The position numbers and the translations under genes are program-made. The notes beneath the pieces are model-generated. The model saw nothing but the letters and a program-made list of their open reading frames with translations, ran no database searches and was not told where the DNA came from. A DNA stretch of 63,442 bases from Bacteroidales bacterium (GTDB taxonomy: Bacteria; Bacteroidota; Bacteroidia; Bacteroidales; DTU049). Location: contig JAOAAK010000046.1 in assembly GCA_026418905.1 (NCBI GenBank), forward strand, positions 1 through 63,442, read 5' to 3'. Below, in pieces: positions 35,145-44,369 of the stretch. Each line of letters starts with the position of its first letter. The stretch's first letter is position 1.

Positions 35145-36700
35145 TTCACCTGAGGTTTAAAATACCTGCTCCCTAGGTATAAGAAACTTTCATTTTGAGG
35201 TTGCATAGCATATCCTGAAAGTAAGTAATTGTAAGCTGTTGAAGTATTTCCTTCTAATAAATAGAGGGCTGCACCTAAGAGATAGATTTTATCACTGGTT
35301 AGTGCATCTTCTTGCTTCAAAAGGTTGTCAAGAATCGCAAACGATTCTTGAGTTCTCTTTTTGAAATACAAAGCCACAGCTTTTAATAGCAAAGCATCAG
35401 TCTTTGATAAAGGTAACTGTAAATAATTTTCAATGTTTGCAAGAGCTTTATCGTATTGTTTTAATGCTATATATAACTTAGCCAATAAAAGCAAATTATC
35501 TGGATAAAATCCTATCTTCTCCTTTTTGGATTTAATGTCTTCTAATATAGCTACGGCTTTTGCCGTATCTTTTTTGGCTCTAAGATAAATATATGTTTGC
35601 AACATCTTGACATTAAACATTTTACCATGAAAATAAACTACAAAAGGTTCGAGATTTTTCTCCGTTTTTGAAAGCCAAAATAAAGATGAATCTGGCATGT
35701 TTAGCAATAAATACAACCAACTCAGAGATTCTTGGATTACGAAAGGAAAAATTGACTCAGATATTGATTTTTCAGCTTTTAATAGCTTAGATTTTAACAA
35801 CTGCAAAGAATCCTTGTCGCATGAAGACATTTTAACTTTTATTTCCTTACTTGAAAGATCGGGAAGATACCTCATCACGTAGAACAATAACTTCCCTAAT
35901 GAGCCTAAAAGCTGATATCTTATGTCGTTAGATTTTTCTAATTTGGTCAGCATTTCAATTTGTATGATTTGACTGAGGCAAAGTTTTCTATCCTGATCCA
36001 ATGTAGTTGTTAATGAATTCACAGTGTTATAGAGGGATATGATAAGTCCTGGAATATATTTGAATAAATCGATTTTTTTAAAACGTTTTATGCCAAGAAA
36101 AAACATTGAATCAACTTTTTCGTACATCGACATTCTGCTGTAAAGCAAATAAAGACCCAAGAAAGCAAGAGAGTCTAGAGAATCCTTAGCCAAAGCTTGA
36201 TTATAAAAGTAATAAGCAGAGGATATATCGTTATTACAAACCTCACTCCACTGAGCAGCCATTGCAAGTACATGAGGATCTGACGAAAGACCCTGATTAT
36301 ATGATGTTAATTCTTTGTTTAGTCTAAACGATAACACCACAGAAATTGAATCTGCTTTGGCATAATTTCCAAGAACTTTATGCAAGGTAAACAATTTCAA
36401 ATACGTATTTATACTATCTTCAAGATTCTTATAAAACTTTAATGAGTCGTTGAAGGATTCAATGTGCTTGCTTATACTAGAAAAAGAATTTTTGATGTCT
36501 CCCATCTTAAGGAAGTCGTAAGATGATATTGTGTAATTGACTGTTCCGAAAGAAAACTGATCAAAAATAAAAGCAGTTAGAAATGCTTTTTCGTGCTTGT
36601 CAACAGTTTTAATGGGTGTTTCTTGAAAGGGAAATTTCTGAGCACCAACAAAAGAAAAACCAAACAAAACACATATGATGAAACTATGTCTAAGCTTCAT
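35141..36700 (-). CDS. Exported TPR-repeat protein
   Basis: The 519-residue product has a signal peptide (MKLRHSFIICVLFGFSFVGAQ) and helical repeats through its length. Recognisable TPR-like units include AYYFYNQALAKDSLDSLAFLG, ALKQYDKALANIENYL and AALYLLEGNTSTAYNYLLSG. It is probably a periplasmic scaffold. No lipobox or catalytic motif is seen. It follows the 218-residue exported protein by six bases on the dnaN strand, so it is likely the last gene of that transcript. I do not recognise a named family. Confidence 0.7.
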   Translation of the reverse strand: MKLRHSFIICVLFGFSFVGAQKFPFQETPIKTVDKHEKAFLTAFIFDQFSFGTVNYTISSYDFLKMGDIKNSFSSISKHIESFNDSLKFYKNLEDSINTYLKLFTLHKVLGNYAKADSISVVLSFRLNKELTSYNQGLSSDPHVLAMAAQWSEVCNNDISSAYYFYNQALAKDSLDSLAFLGLYLLYSRMSMYEKVDSMFFLGIKRFKKIDLFKYIPGLIISLYNTVNSLTTTLDQDRKLCLSQIIQIEMLTKLEKSNDIRYQLLGSLGKLLFYVMRYLPDLSSKEIKVKMSSCDKDSLQLLKSKLLKAEKSISESIFPFVIQESLSWLYLLLNMPDSSLFWLSKTEKNLEPFVVYFHGKMFNVKMLQTYIYLRAKKDTAKAVAILEDIKSKKEKIGFYPDNLLLLAKLYIALKQYDKALANIENYLQLPLSKTDALLLKAVALYFKKRTQESFAILDNLLKQEDALTSDKIYLLGAALYLLEGNTSTAYNYLLSGYAMQPQNESFLYLGSRYFKPQVN

Positions 36701-36706
36701 ATAAAT

Positions 36707-37363
36707 TTATTTTTCTACCATAGGATTTTTTGCGTATTCCAGAAATAGAATATGAACTTGATTAACTTCGTGGGTTACTGAAAGTGGGTACACACACTTA
36801 TTTCCAAATGGCATTCCACTTTTTTCAAGCAAAAAAAGACTAAGTAATGATGTATTGAATTCAGGTAGTGGCTTAACATAAGAAGCAAGAATTTTTCTTT
36901 TGCTTTCATACTTACTGACGAGTTCTTTCTCTTCTCGTGTTTTAGGATTAAAAACCAAGTTAAATCTTGTAGATTTTTGTCGATCGATTAAATGTTCAAT
37001 GCCCATAGTGGTGGGTAAATTAAAAAGTACTTTTCCAAGACTATCGTTTATTAAAAACTGGGCATAATACCTATCAGGATCCCATTTGGGTTCCCATCTG
37101 AAAACAATTTTAGGATGGTAAGAAGGTAGCGACTGAAGTTTTTCAGGTTGGATGATAGAATCACATTTTCCATCCAACAACCAATACGTGGCACTGCTTT
37201 GAAATATAATTAAAGAATCATTAAAAGACATGCTCCACGATGAAGGTAATTTTGTGCGAATGGTATGCAAAATGGTGTCCTGTAAAACAAGACTTGCTTG
37301 AGAATTAATGACAAAACTTATTAAAGCAAAAACAAATACAAAAAAATATTTCATAAATTTCAT
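36707..37363 (-). CDS. Exported protein of unknown function
   Basis: I do not recognise this 218-residue protein. A signal peptide (MKFMKYFFVFVFALISFVINSQA) is followed by a soluble, beta-rich domain with SWSMSFNDSLIIFQS and KIVFRWEPKWDPDRYY; a second ATG four codons in (MKYFF) is equally possible. It has one cysteine pair candidate (GKCD and NKCVYP). It lies six bases after dnaN and six bases before the TPR gene. This suggests a three-gene unit, although a functional tie to replication is unlikely and the grouping may only be transcriptional. Confidence 0.65.
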   Translation of the reverse strand: MKFMKYFFVFVFALISFVINSQASLVLQDTILHTIRTKLPSSWSMSFNDSLIIFQSSATYWLLDGKCDSIIQPEKLQSLPSYHPKIVFRWEPKWDPDRYYAQFLINDSLGKVLFNLPTTMGIEHLIDRQKSTRFNLVFNPKTREEKELVSKYESKRKILASYVKPLPEFNTSLLSLFLLEKSGMPFGNKCVYPLSVTHEVNQVHILFLEYAKNPMVEK

Positions 37364-37369
37364 AAATTA

Positions 37370-38494
37370 TTATGTTCTTAACGTAATCGGCATTACAAGC
37401 ATTAGTAATTCTTCTTTGTTATCAGTTTCTTCCTCGGGTCGAATGATCACGGCTCTATTGGGAGATGTAAACAAGAAAAGAACATGTTCACTACTCATAT
37501 TATTGAGCAAATCGAGTAAAAACTTAGCATTGAAACCTATTCTGAAGTTATCGCCCTCGTATGAACATGTCAGACGTTCTCTAGCAGAATTGGAAAAATC
37601 GAAATCTTCAGCTACTAGCAGTAGCTCTTGACCATTGATGTTAAATACAACCTCAGGCAGAGCTTGATTGGCAAAAACCGATACTCTTTTAAGTGCAGAA
37701 ATTAACATTTCTCTATCAACCACCAAACGATATTGACTATCCTGAGGAATAATGTTTTCATAAGCAGGGTACCTCCCCTCAATCAAACGACAACTAATGA
37801 AATACTTATCAAAAGTAAATGAAACATTGGTTTCATTGAATCTTACGATTACATTTGCATCAACAGAAGACAACAAATTCTTCAACAAAGGGAGAGGTTT
37901 TTTGTGCAGAATAAAAGAAAAAGCATTATCACCCTTAACATCAAGGCGTCGATATCTTATTAATTTATGACTATCGGTGGATACAAAATTGCTATATTGT
38001 GGGGATATCTCAAAATATACACCATTCATTTGAGGTCGCATTTCATCGTAGCCCACTGCAGGCAAAGTTCTTATGATAGCTTGAGACAAAACAGAACTCT
38101 CTATGAGCAACTCGCGAGGATTCTCTAATTCTGTAAAAACAGGATAATTTTCGGCATTATATAATGACATCTTATAAATACCATTGCCTGTATTGAGTTC
38201 TCCCATCAAATTTTCCAGATCGAATGTGAATGTTACGGGTATATCGGGTAAATTTTTTAAAGTCTCTAACAATATCTTAGGAGGAACAGCTACTTTTCCT
38301 TCCCCCGAAAGCATGGTAGGACTAAGTGTTACTGTTGCCCTGGTTTCATTGTCAGTTGCTGTTACATGTAACACTTCACCATCACTTTCAAACAAATAAT
38401 TTTCAACAATGGGAACCAAGCTGTTTGTTCCGATGAGTTGGTGGATACTTTGCAAAGCCCTCTGTAAAACTTGACTTGAAATAACAAAATTCAT
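37370..38494 (-). CDS. dnaN: DNA polymerase III beta subunit (sliding clamp)
   Basis: The 374-residue protein is the ring clamp that holds the replicative polymerase on DNA. It has the three-domain clamp pattern: MNFVISSQVLQRALQ at the start, GEGKVAVPPKILLETLKNLPD, FVSTDSHKLIRYRR mid-protein, FNAKFLLDLLNNM near 320 and the C-terminal LLMLVMPITLRT, a typical clamp ending. Length is normal. It follows the DUF4340-like gene by 58 bases on the same strand. In gliding Bacteroidota gldG is commonly found near dnaN, which supports the assignment of both. The gene is not next to dnaA here. Confidence 0.96.
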   Translation of the reverse strand: MNFVISSQVLQRALQSIHQLIGTNSLVPIVENYLFESDGEVLHVTATDNETRATVTLSPTMLSGEGKVAVPPKILLETLKNLPDIPVTFTFDLENLMGELNTGNGIYKMSLYNAENYPVFTELENPRELLIESSVLSQAIIRTLPAVGYDEMRPQMNGVYFEISPQYSNFVSTDSHKLIRYRRLDVKGDNAFSFILHKKPLPLLKNLLSSVDANVIVRFNETNVSFTFDKYFISCRLIEGRYPAYENIIPQDSQYRLVVDREMLISALKRVSVFANQALPEVVFNINGQELLLVAEDFDFSNSARERLTCSYEGDNFRIGFNAKFLLDLLNNMSSEHVLFLFTSPNRAVIIRPEEETDNKEELLMLVMPITLRT

Positions 38495-38552
38495 AATATC
38501 AAATTTTTAATGCAAAATTACGATTTGTTGATTAAATTTCCTTTTCATTAAT

Positions 38553-39608
38553 TCATTTTTTTAACCTAAAGTCATCTAACCTTTTCATCAACGGCCCAAA
38601 AACAAAATATTGAGTCATGACCACTTCTCCAGAGGGTAAGACCCCCCATAAATACTCAGGATCATACTCAATAGGTTTACCCTCAATATTGGTACTTCCC
38701 TTAGGTGCTTTAATCTTAATGAGATGAATAAACTGTTCCTGATTTTGTGTGGTCTTAAGTTTTATGGTACAGAATGGAATGAGCTGGCGAATAGAATCTA
38801 ATTTATCAGGTGAAGCATCATCAATAAGTGACTCAAATCGTACATCAACAAATTGAGTTAAAAAAGCAATGATAGAAATAGTGTCAGAATCGAGTAATTC
38901 TATTCCATTTAAATTCAATAACTTAAATTTACCATTATGAGAAATAATTCTAAAAGAGTTTTCGGGAAATGCCGGATATTTGATTTCAACTTCTTTAATA
39001 TCATGAATTTGAGCTTCAAAAACTTTATGACTTCTCCAGTCTCGCTCGAATGGACTAAATCTTGAATTGATAAAACCCATAAAACCAGGTATGTGCAAAA
39101 CGTATGGATTCTCATATCCTTCCATAAGAAAAAATGAGCCAGTTTGATCTTTCGTGGCATGACCAACGTAAAATGTCCTGACCCGTTTAATGTATGGAAA
39201 CCACCTCATATTCAGCAAATTCCATCCATAAACGCGTGCATAAATTTCTACCTTAATTCCATGGCTAGCCAATTCACGTATTACATTATCCCTCATTGAA
39301 AGAGGTACAGGATTTCTAACGGTCATGTTAAATAGGGTATAAAGAAACTCTTTGATCACGTCCCGGTGGGCTTCATATTTACCATTTACCATCCAAATAT
39401 TACCTTCTTTTCTTTCGAGTAATACCCTATTTCCTTTCTTGTCGGCAATAAAAAACTTTACTACTGAAGCTGTATCAAGAAATGCAAAATCTTTCTCTCC
39501 AGGATATATATCAGAATTTAATCGGAGTTGGATAAAATTAATAACCACTGGAAATAATATAACAGCCATTAAAAGAACTAGCGTAAAAAGTATCTTTTTC
39601 TTTTTCAT
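38553..39608 (-). CDS. DUF4340-like membrane-anchored protein associated with GldFG
   Basis: The 351-residue protein has a basic start, one membrane segment (about 7-27) and a periplasmic beta-rich region with repeated layout: VKFFIADKKGNRVLLERKEG then IWMVNGKYEAHRDVIKEFL. This alternation fits DUF4340 proteins, which commonly sit behind GldG-type ABC transporter parts. It follows gldG by three bases, so it is probably a third component of that transporter. The assignment rests on pattern and neighbourhood. The C-terminal region (PEYLWGVLPSGEVVM) has no recognised motif. Confidence 0.7.
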   Translation of the reverse strand: MKKKKILFTLVLLMAVILFPVVINFIQLRLNSDIYPGEKDFAFLDTASVVKFFIADKKGNRVLLERKEGNIWMVNGKYEAHRDVIKEFLYTLFNMTVRNPVPLSMRDNVIRELASHGIKVEIYARVYGWNLLNMRWFPYIKRVRTFYVGHATKDQTGSFFLMEGYENPYVLHIPGFMGFINSRFSPFERDWRSHKVFEAQIHDIKEVEIKYPAFPENSFRIISHNGKFKLLNLNGIELLDSDTISIIAFLTQFVDVRFESLIDDASPDKLDSIRQLIPFCTIKLKTTQNQEQFIHLIKIKAPKGSTNIEGKPIEYDPEYLWGVLPSGEVVMTQYFVFGPLMKRLDDFRLKK

Positions 39609-39611
39609 AAC

Positions 39612-41306
39612 TTATCTTTTCAACCATTTTCGGAGTGAAACTCTCTTAATAATCACAAAAGTTATGCCTGAAAGCACAATGAAAAAAACGGGTAGGAAGA
39701 TGTTGAGAAATACAATAAAATTTCGATAACTTTTAACTTTAGTTTTATCAAGCAATCGAATAATGATCTCACGAGACCTTATATCCAAAATATTTTGTTC
39801 ATCAGTAAGATAACTCACACAATTTAATATAAAATCTTTGTTCCCATAAGTAATCTTCGTAAAGCGATCGTAACCTAATGGAAATGTATAAAATGAACCT
39901 TGTTGATAGATAAACTGATTTTGAGCAACGTTTCCATCAGAAACCACAATCATCTTGGTGGGCTTACTTTCAGCTTGAAAACCTATTCCCGTATCTTTCT
40001 CTATTTCTGGGGGAAGCCTGTGTTTAAAAACACTTTGAAATTGCCCTTCGAGCAACACTGCTACAGGTAAGAAAGACTTATTAAAAAATTGTTTACTAGG
40101 TTCTTCTTGCAAAACACGTAATGAAACAATAGTAGGAGTATTGAGTACACGTGAAAACTGAGAACTCGTCAGAAGAATTGTCTTCTTAACATGAGGTACT
40201 GGTATGGTATCGATAGTTGATGCGAATTCAAAACGAATGGCATTAATATTTCTAACAATCGGATGCCCCCGAGGATTAGCAATAGCAGGAAAGTAATAAA
40301 AATTGTAATAATTAAAAACAGGACGCCCACCTTCTTCTCCTGTTTTAATAGGAATTGGACAACTGTTAAGATCAAGCAAAATATTGGGGTTAACCCTTAC
40401 CCCATACTTAAAAAGCATATCTTCCAAATTTATCTCATTGGCAATAGCTGGTACTTCGGGTCGAGATCGGAGTGAGTCAATGGTCGTCCATGCCCCATCA
40501 ATTAACCACAGTACCCTTCCCCCTTTCATGATAAATTGGTCTATGATAAATTTGTCTTTTTCATCAAAAACGGAATCAGGACCAACTATGATCAACGTAC
40601 GAACTCCATCAAGGGCTTTTAACTGATGGTTTATAACCACCTTTTTCACGGTATAGTATTCTGATAAACTTCGAGCCAGGTCATCAACCAACATGGGTTC
40701 CGCCTCGCCATGTCCTTGCAAAAAAGCCACTGTATATTTTTGCGTTTTTTGCAGTCTACGTATAGCATCTACCAAATTAAATTCAATATTTTCAATCGAC
40801 TGATTGATCAAAATTTCCTTATTTACTTGCTGAAAAGCCTGAACGAAGTTGATGGGAATTTCACGGTCTTTGTAATATGCTAAAGCACAAGGCCAAATGA
40901 CTTTTCTCTCTTGAGATTCGGCTTCAAAACGATGATCTACCGTAGGATATAATCCTTTTCCCGTTAATTCCTCATATATGTCCTGAATCGTACGCTTATC
41001 TTTGCCTTCAAATGGATTGATAAAATCGTATTGAATCTTAGATTTATTATAGGCCTTGAATTCATCAAGCATGTCACGAATAGCATTCCGAAGTTTCCTA
41101 TATTCTGCTGGTAAATCACCTTCCAGATATATTTTGAAATAAACAATATCATCTAGCGATCGTAATATTTGACGCGTAGTTGACGATAGGGTATATTTTT
41201 TTTCCTGAGTTAAATCTATTCGAAAGAAAAAACGCGATGAAATTATGTTTATCAGGAAAATCAACATCAAAATACCCAGAATGTACAAGTATGATTTTCT
41301 CTTCAT
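39612..41306 (-). CDS. gldG: Gliding-motility-associated ABC transporter component GldG
   Basis: The 564-residue protein has an N-terminal membrane segment, the FRIDLTQEKKYTLS entry typical of the GldG family, a large extracytoplasmic domain with QGHGEAEP and LIIVGPDSVFDEKDKFIIDQFI, and a C-terminal membrane segment (about 535-555). It follows gldF by one base. In Flavobacterium johnsoniae GldA, GldF and GldG form an ABC transporter linked to gliding, although it is not the motor. The ATPase GldA is not in this window. Similar genes also occur in non-gliding Bacteroidota, so motility is not proven by this pair. Confidence 0.88.
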   Translation of the reverse strand: MKRKSYLYILGILMLIFLINIISSRFFFRIDLTQEKKYTLSSTTRQILRSLDDIVYFKIYLEGDLPAEYRKLRNAIRDMLDEFKAYNKSKIQYDFINPFEGKDKRTIQDIYEELTGKGLYPTVDHRFEAESQERKVIWPCALAYYKDREIPINFVQAFQQVNKEILINQSIENIEFNLVDAIRRLQKTQKYTVAFLQGHGEAEPMLVDDLARSLSEYYTVKKVVINHQLKALDGVRTLIIVGPDSVFDEKDKFIIDQFIMKGGRVLWLIDGAWTTIDSLRSRPEVPAIANEINLEDMLFKYGVRVNPNILLDLNSCPIPIKTGEEGGRPVFNYYNFYYFPAIANPRGHPIVRNINAIRFEFASTIDTIPVPHVKKTILLTSSQFSRVLNTPTIVSLRVLQEEPSKQFFNKSFLPVAVLLEGQFQSVFKHRLPPEIEKDTGIGFQAESKPTKMIVVSDGNVAQNQFIYQQGSFYTFPLGYDRFTKITYGNKDFILNCVSYLTDEQNILDIRSREIIIRLLDKTKVKSYRNFIVFLNIFLPVFFIVLSGITFVIIKRVSLRKWLKR

Positions 41307-41307
41307 C

Positions 41308-42036
41308 TCATTTTTTGTTTTTTAGGTTTAACCAGCTCAAAAAAAGGAAAAAGAAAATGACCGACAAAAAATAAACAACATCCCTACTATCAACCACACC
41401 ACGACTTAGAGACTTATAGTGTTCTTCAATACCAAGAGATTTGATGAAAAGCTCACCTTTACCAAATATACCAATATCATAAATGAATTCAAACCCCAAA
41501 TACATGAACGTAGAAAAGAACAATCCCAACACAAAAGCTACCAAGTGATTTTTGGTAAGAGAAGATGCAAACATGCCAATGCTTAAGAATGAAGCTCCCA
41601 TGAGAAACAAACCCACATAAGATCCGTTAATACCACCTATGTCAATGTTTCCCACAGGAAAAGCAAGATAATAAAGACTAGCATAATAAACCAACGTGGG
41701 TAACAAAGCAATAAGTAGAATCAGTAAGCCTGCCAAAAACTTGGCTATCACTATCTTGGCTTCTGAAATAGGTTTAGTGAGTAACAACTCAATGGTTCCA
41801 TAACTGAACTCGTCCGAAAACATTTTCATTGAAATAGCTGGTATGAGAAAAAGAAAAACAAACGGGGTAAGCAAAAAAAATCCCTCTAACGTAGCATAAC
41901 CGTAATTCAAAATATTAAAACTTCCCTGAAACAACCAAAGAAGTAAACTGGTACTGACCAAAAAAACAATAATAACAATATATCCAATAAGAGAGAATAA
42001 AAAGGATTTTACTTCCTTCCAAAACAGGTACCACAT
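41308..42036 (-). CDS. gldF: ABC transporter permease GldF
   Basis: The 242-residue protein has six membrane segments. The ABC-2 permease entry WYLFWKEVKSFLFS is followed by MKMFSDEFSYGTIELLLTKPIS, the coupling-helix region of this family. It belongs to the GldA-GldF-GldG transporter in the inner membrane. It is the first gene of gldF-gldG-DUF4340, starting 33 bases after the ilvE stop, and may share that transcript. Length is normal for GldF. Confidence 0.9.
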   Translation of the reverse strand: MWYLFWKEVKSFLFSLIGYIVIIVFLVSTSLLLWLFQGSFNILNYGYATLEGFFLLTPFVFLFLIPAISMKMFSDEFSYGTIELLLTKPISEAKIVIAKFLAGLLILLIALLPTLVYYASLYYLAFPVGNIDIGGINGSYVGLFLMGASFLSIGMFASSLTKNHLVAFVLGLFFSTFMYLGFEFIYDIGIFGKGELFIKSLGIEEHYKSLSRGVVDSRDVVYFLSVIFFFLFLSWLNLKNKK

Positions 42037-42069
42037 CTTAACAAAATTCTGGGACCAATTTACAAAAGA

Positions 42070-43089
42070 TTATTCAATGATGGAGATCCATCCAAATTTG
42101 TCTTCTTCCGTGCCAAATTGAATACCCATGAGCTTCTCGTAAAGTTGGGTTGAGTATTTACCGGGTTTTCCATCACAACAATAGAGATATTTTTGACCTG
42201 TGTCCAAATCATATATTTCACCAATGGGCGTAATGATGGCTGCTGTTCCGCATGCACCTACTTCTTCAAAAGTTGGTAATTCTTCAACCGTTACTGGCCG
42301 TACTTCTACTTTCATTCCGAGATCCGCAGCCAACACTTGAAGCGATTTATTCGTAATAGAGGGCAAAATGCTGGGACTTGATGGTGTTATGTAAGTATTT
42401 TGTTTAATTCCAAAAAAATTAGCCGCACCAATCTCATCGACAAATTTTTTAAATTTGCTATCCAAGTACATAGCAGCTGAATATCCTGCTTCATACGCAC
42501 GAATCATCCCTCGAAGACTAGCTGCATAATTTCCCCCAACTTTAATGTTACCCGTTCCTAACGGTGCAGCTCTATCACTATCATGAATGATAGCAATTTT
42601 GACCGGTTTAAAACCATCTTTAAAATAAGGACCTACTGGAGTCACGAAAACTATAAGTGCATATTCTTTCGATGGTTTGACACCTACTTCTGGTCCTATT
42701 CCTATCAATAATGGTCTGATATATAACGAAGCACCAGTTCCATAGGGTGGCAGAAATTCGATATTTTCCAGAACAGCTTTTTTGATGCATTCAAAAAATA
42801 ACTCATCCGACACTTCAGGCATGAATAAACCACGTGCACTATTTCTCAAACGGGCAGCATTTTCTTTCCATCTAAATAAGCGAATGTCTCCTTTGACTCC
42901 TCGGTAAGCTTTTAAACCTTCAAATGCTTGTTGACTATAGTGTAAGGCCGTTGCAGCAATGTGCATGTTTAAATACTCACTATCACTTAATTGAGGTTCA
43001 CTCCATTTTCCATCCTTGTAAAAGCAACGGACATTAATTTTTGTTTTATGATATCCAAACGGAAGTTTGGACCACTCTATGTTTGTCAT
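42070..43089 (-). CDS. ilvE: Branched-chain amino acid aminotransferase
   Basis: The start is set at the ATG ending at 43089 (MTNIEWSKLPFGY), which is the family beginning; 14 further upstream codons are open but unlikely. The 339-residue enzyme has HYSQQAFEGLKAYR, the catalytic lysine in NIKVGGNYAAS, YLDSKFKKFVDEIGAANFF and GACGTAAIITPIG. It transfers the amino group between glutamate and the 2-oxo acids of Leu, Ile and Val using pyridoxal phosphate in the cytosol. The length and motifs are those of the long, class II-like BCAT form. A -7 match at 43107-43114 lies 18 bases upstream. Confidence 0.94.
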   Translation of the reverse strand: MTNIEWSKLPFGYHKTKINVRCFYKDGKWSEPQLSDSEYLNMHIAATALHYSQQAFEGLKAYRGVKGDIRLFRWKENAARLRNSARGLFMPEVSDELFFECIKKAVLENIEFLPPYGTGASLYIRPLLIGIGPEVGVKPSKEYALIVFVTPVGPYFKDGFKPVKIAIIHDSDRAAPLGTGNIKVGGNYAASLRGMIRAYEAGYSAAMYLDSKFKKFVDEIGAANFFGIKQNTYITPSSPSILPSITNKSLQVLAADLGMKVEVRPVTVEELPTFEEVGACGTAAIITPIGEIYDLDTGQKYLYCCDGKPGKYSTQLYEKLMGIQFGTEEDKFGWISIIE

Positions 43090-43106
43090 AAAAATTAAAT
43101 TTTGCT

Positions 43107-43114
43107 CAAATATA
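43107..43114 (-). promoter_or_regulatory. Candidate -7 element for ilvE
   Basis: The minus strand reads TATATTTG, an exact TAnnTTTG match, 18 bases before the ATG. A TTG lies 14 bases further upstream, which is short spacing for a -33 element. Confidence 0.45.
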
Positions 43115-43239
43115 TGCTTTTTAGCAAACAAGTGTATACGTAAAAAAATTTTTTCTTTTCAATTTGATAACATAATGTACAAAAAAAATTAAAGCATACA
43201 TTTATTAATATTTATTAATTTTAAAACAAAATTTTAAAT

Positions 43240-44262
43240 ATGATTATGAGACTGTTTTATTTTATTTTGATCTTGAAATCGATTTTAGCATTTTATCCAC
43301 AAAGTGTAGGCATCAATAACTCCGGCTTATCACCAGATGTAAGTGCTGGTCTTGACATAAACTTTACCAATAAAGGATTGCTTATCCCCCGAGTAACACT
43401 CCAAGGGGAAAATGATGCAACAACCATCCCAAATCCAGCAACGTCTTTGCTCGTATATAACACAGGAACAGGTGGATTACAACCAGCAGGATTTTATTAC
43501 AATCAAGGAACTCCCGCATCTCCCTTATGGACTCGTCTTCCTAGCCACTCAGAAACCTGGAATACGACTGGAAATTCCGCTACCGATCCCAACCTCCACT
43601 TCCTAGGAACCACAGATGCCACAGATTTAATTTTTAAAACAAATCATCAAGAAAGAATGAGAATAAGTCACATCAACGGTAATATAGGTATCGGAACAAG
43701 CAATCCTACAGATAAGCTCGATATTGAAGGGAATATCAAATTTTCAGGTTTACTCAAACCCAACAACAATCCTGGCTCAACCGGAGACGTTCTGGTTTCG
43801 CAAGGTGCAAGTTCACCTCCCATATGGACCTCTGCCATCAAAGGAACGCTAGCTGGTGCATGGGAAGTTTCTCCTTTAACTGCCATCAGCACCAGCTCTT
43901 TTTCATGGGAAAACACAGATCTCACTCTTAACTTTTTCTTACCAAGAAATTGCACCGTATATATGTATTATACTATAAATGTTCAACCGAATGGTAATCC
44001 AGGAGTTGGTTACATACAAACTCGTTTGATAATCGATGGCACTCCCGATAGAACAACGGCATCCCATTATCAACCATTCTGTAGCGGTGATTGCAATGTA
44101 AACATATCTGGAGTAAAGGTAATGAGCATGAGTTCGGGTAACCACAGTGTTACTTTGCAGTGGAAAGTCACCGAAAATCCGATTATGTGGTCTAGCAATC
44201 CTAATTGGTGTGATGGATATTGCGCAGCAAGAAAACTTGTGGTTATGGCTTTTTATGAATAA
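43240..44262 (+). CDS. Exported fibre-like protein of unknown function
   Basis: The 340-residue protein has a signal peptide (MIMRLFYFILILKSILAFYPQ). The next part (VGINNSG, DINFTNKGLLIPR, LLVYNTGTGG, PAGFYYN) is a pattern common to exported Bacteroidota proteins that resemble phage-tail or adhesin stalks. The middle carries HFLGTTDATDLIFKTN and GNIGIGTSNPTDKLDIEGNIKF, short beta-turn repeats. The C-terminal 140 residues form a separate beta-rich domain with two close cysteine pairs (FCSGDC and WCDGYC), probably disulfide-bonded and ligand-binding. No T9SS sorting domain or lipobox is seen. It stands alone between ilvE and the tlpA trio. Confidence 0.65.
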   Translation: MIMRLFYFILILKSILAFYPQSVGINNSGLSPDVSAGLDINFTNKGLLIPRVTLQGENDATTIPNPATSLLVYNTGTGGLQPAGFYYNQGTPASPLWTRLPSHSETWNTTGNSATDPNLHFLGTTDATDLIFKTNHQERMRISHINGNIGIGTSNPTDKLDIEGNIKFSGLLKPNNNPGSTGDVLVSQGASSPPIWTSAIKGTLAGAWEVSPLTAISTSSFSWENTDLTLNFFLPRNCTVYMYYTINVQPNGNPGVGYIQTRLIIDGTPDRTTASHYQPFCSGDCNVNISGVKVMSMSSGNHSVTLQWKVTENPIMWSSNPNWCDGYCAARKLVVMAFYE

Positions 44263-44317
44263 ATCATCACTCAGCTCAAAATCCTATTATATATTATAAT
44301 CAAAAAACATAATGCCA

Positions 44318-44346
44318 AGGCCATCAAAGTTGGTCTCATTTTTGTT
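44318..44346 (+). terminator. Terminator candidate after the fibre-like protein gene
   Basis: A six-base stem with one G-T pair (AGGCCA at 44318-44323 with TGGTCT at 44331-44336) and a seven-base loop precedes a T-rich stretch. It is moderate at best. Confidence 0.35.
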
Positions 44347-44369
44347 TACTAAGATGAAAAAACTTCTGT

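Noticed and set aside
43240-44262. Phage tail fibre as evidence of a prophage
   Set aside because: The protein has a signal peptide, stands alone, and no phage structural, lysis or integrase genes are nearby.
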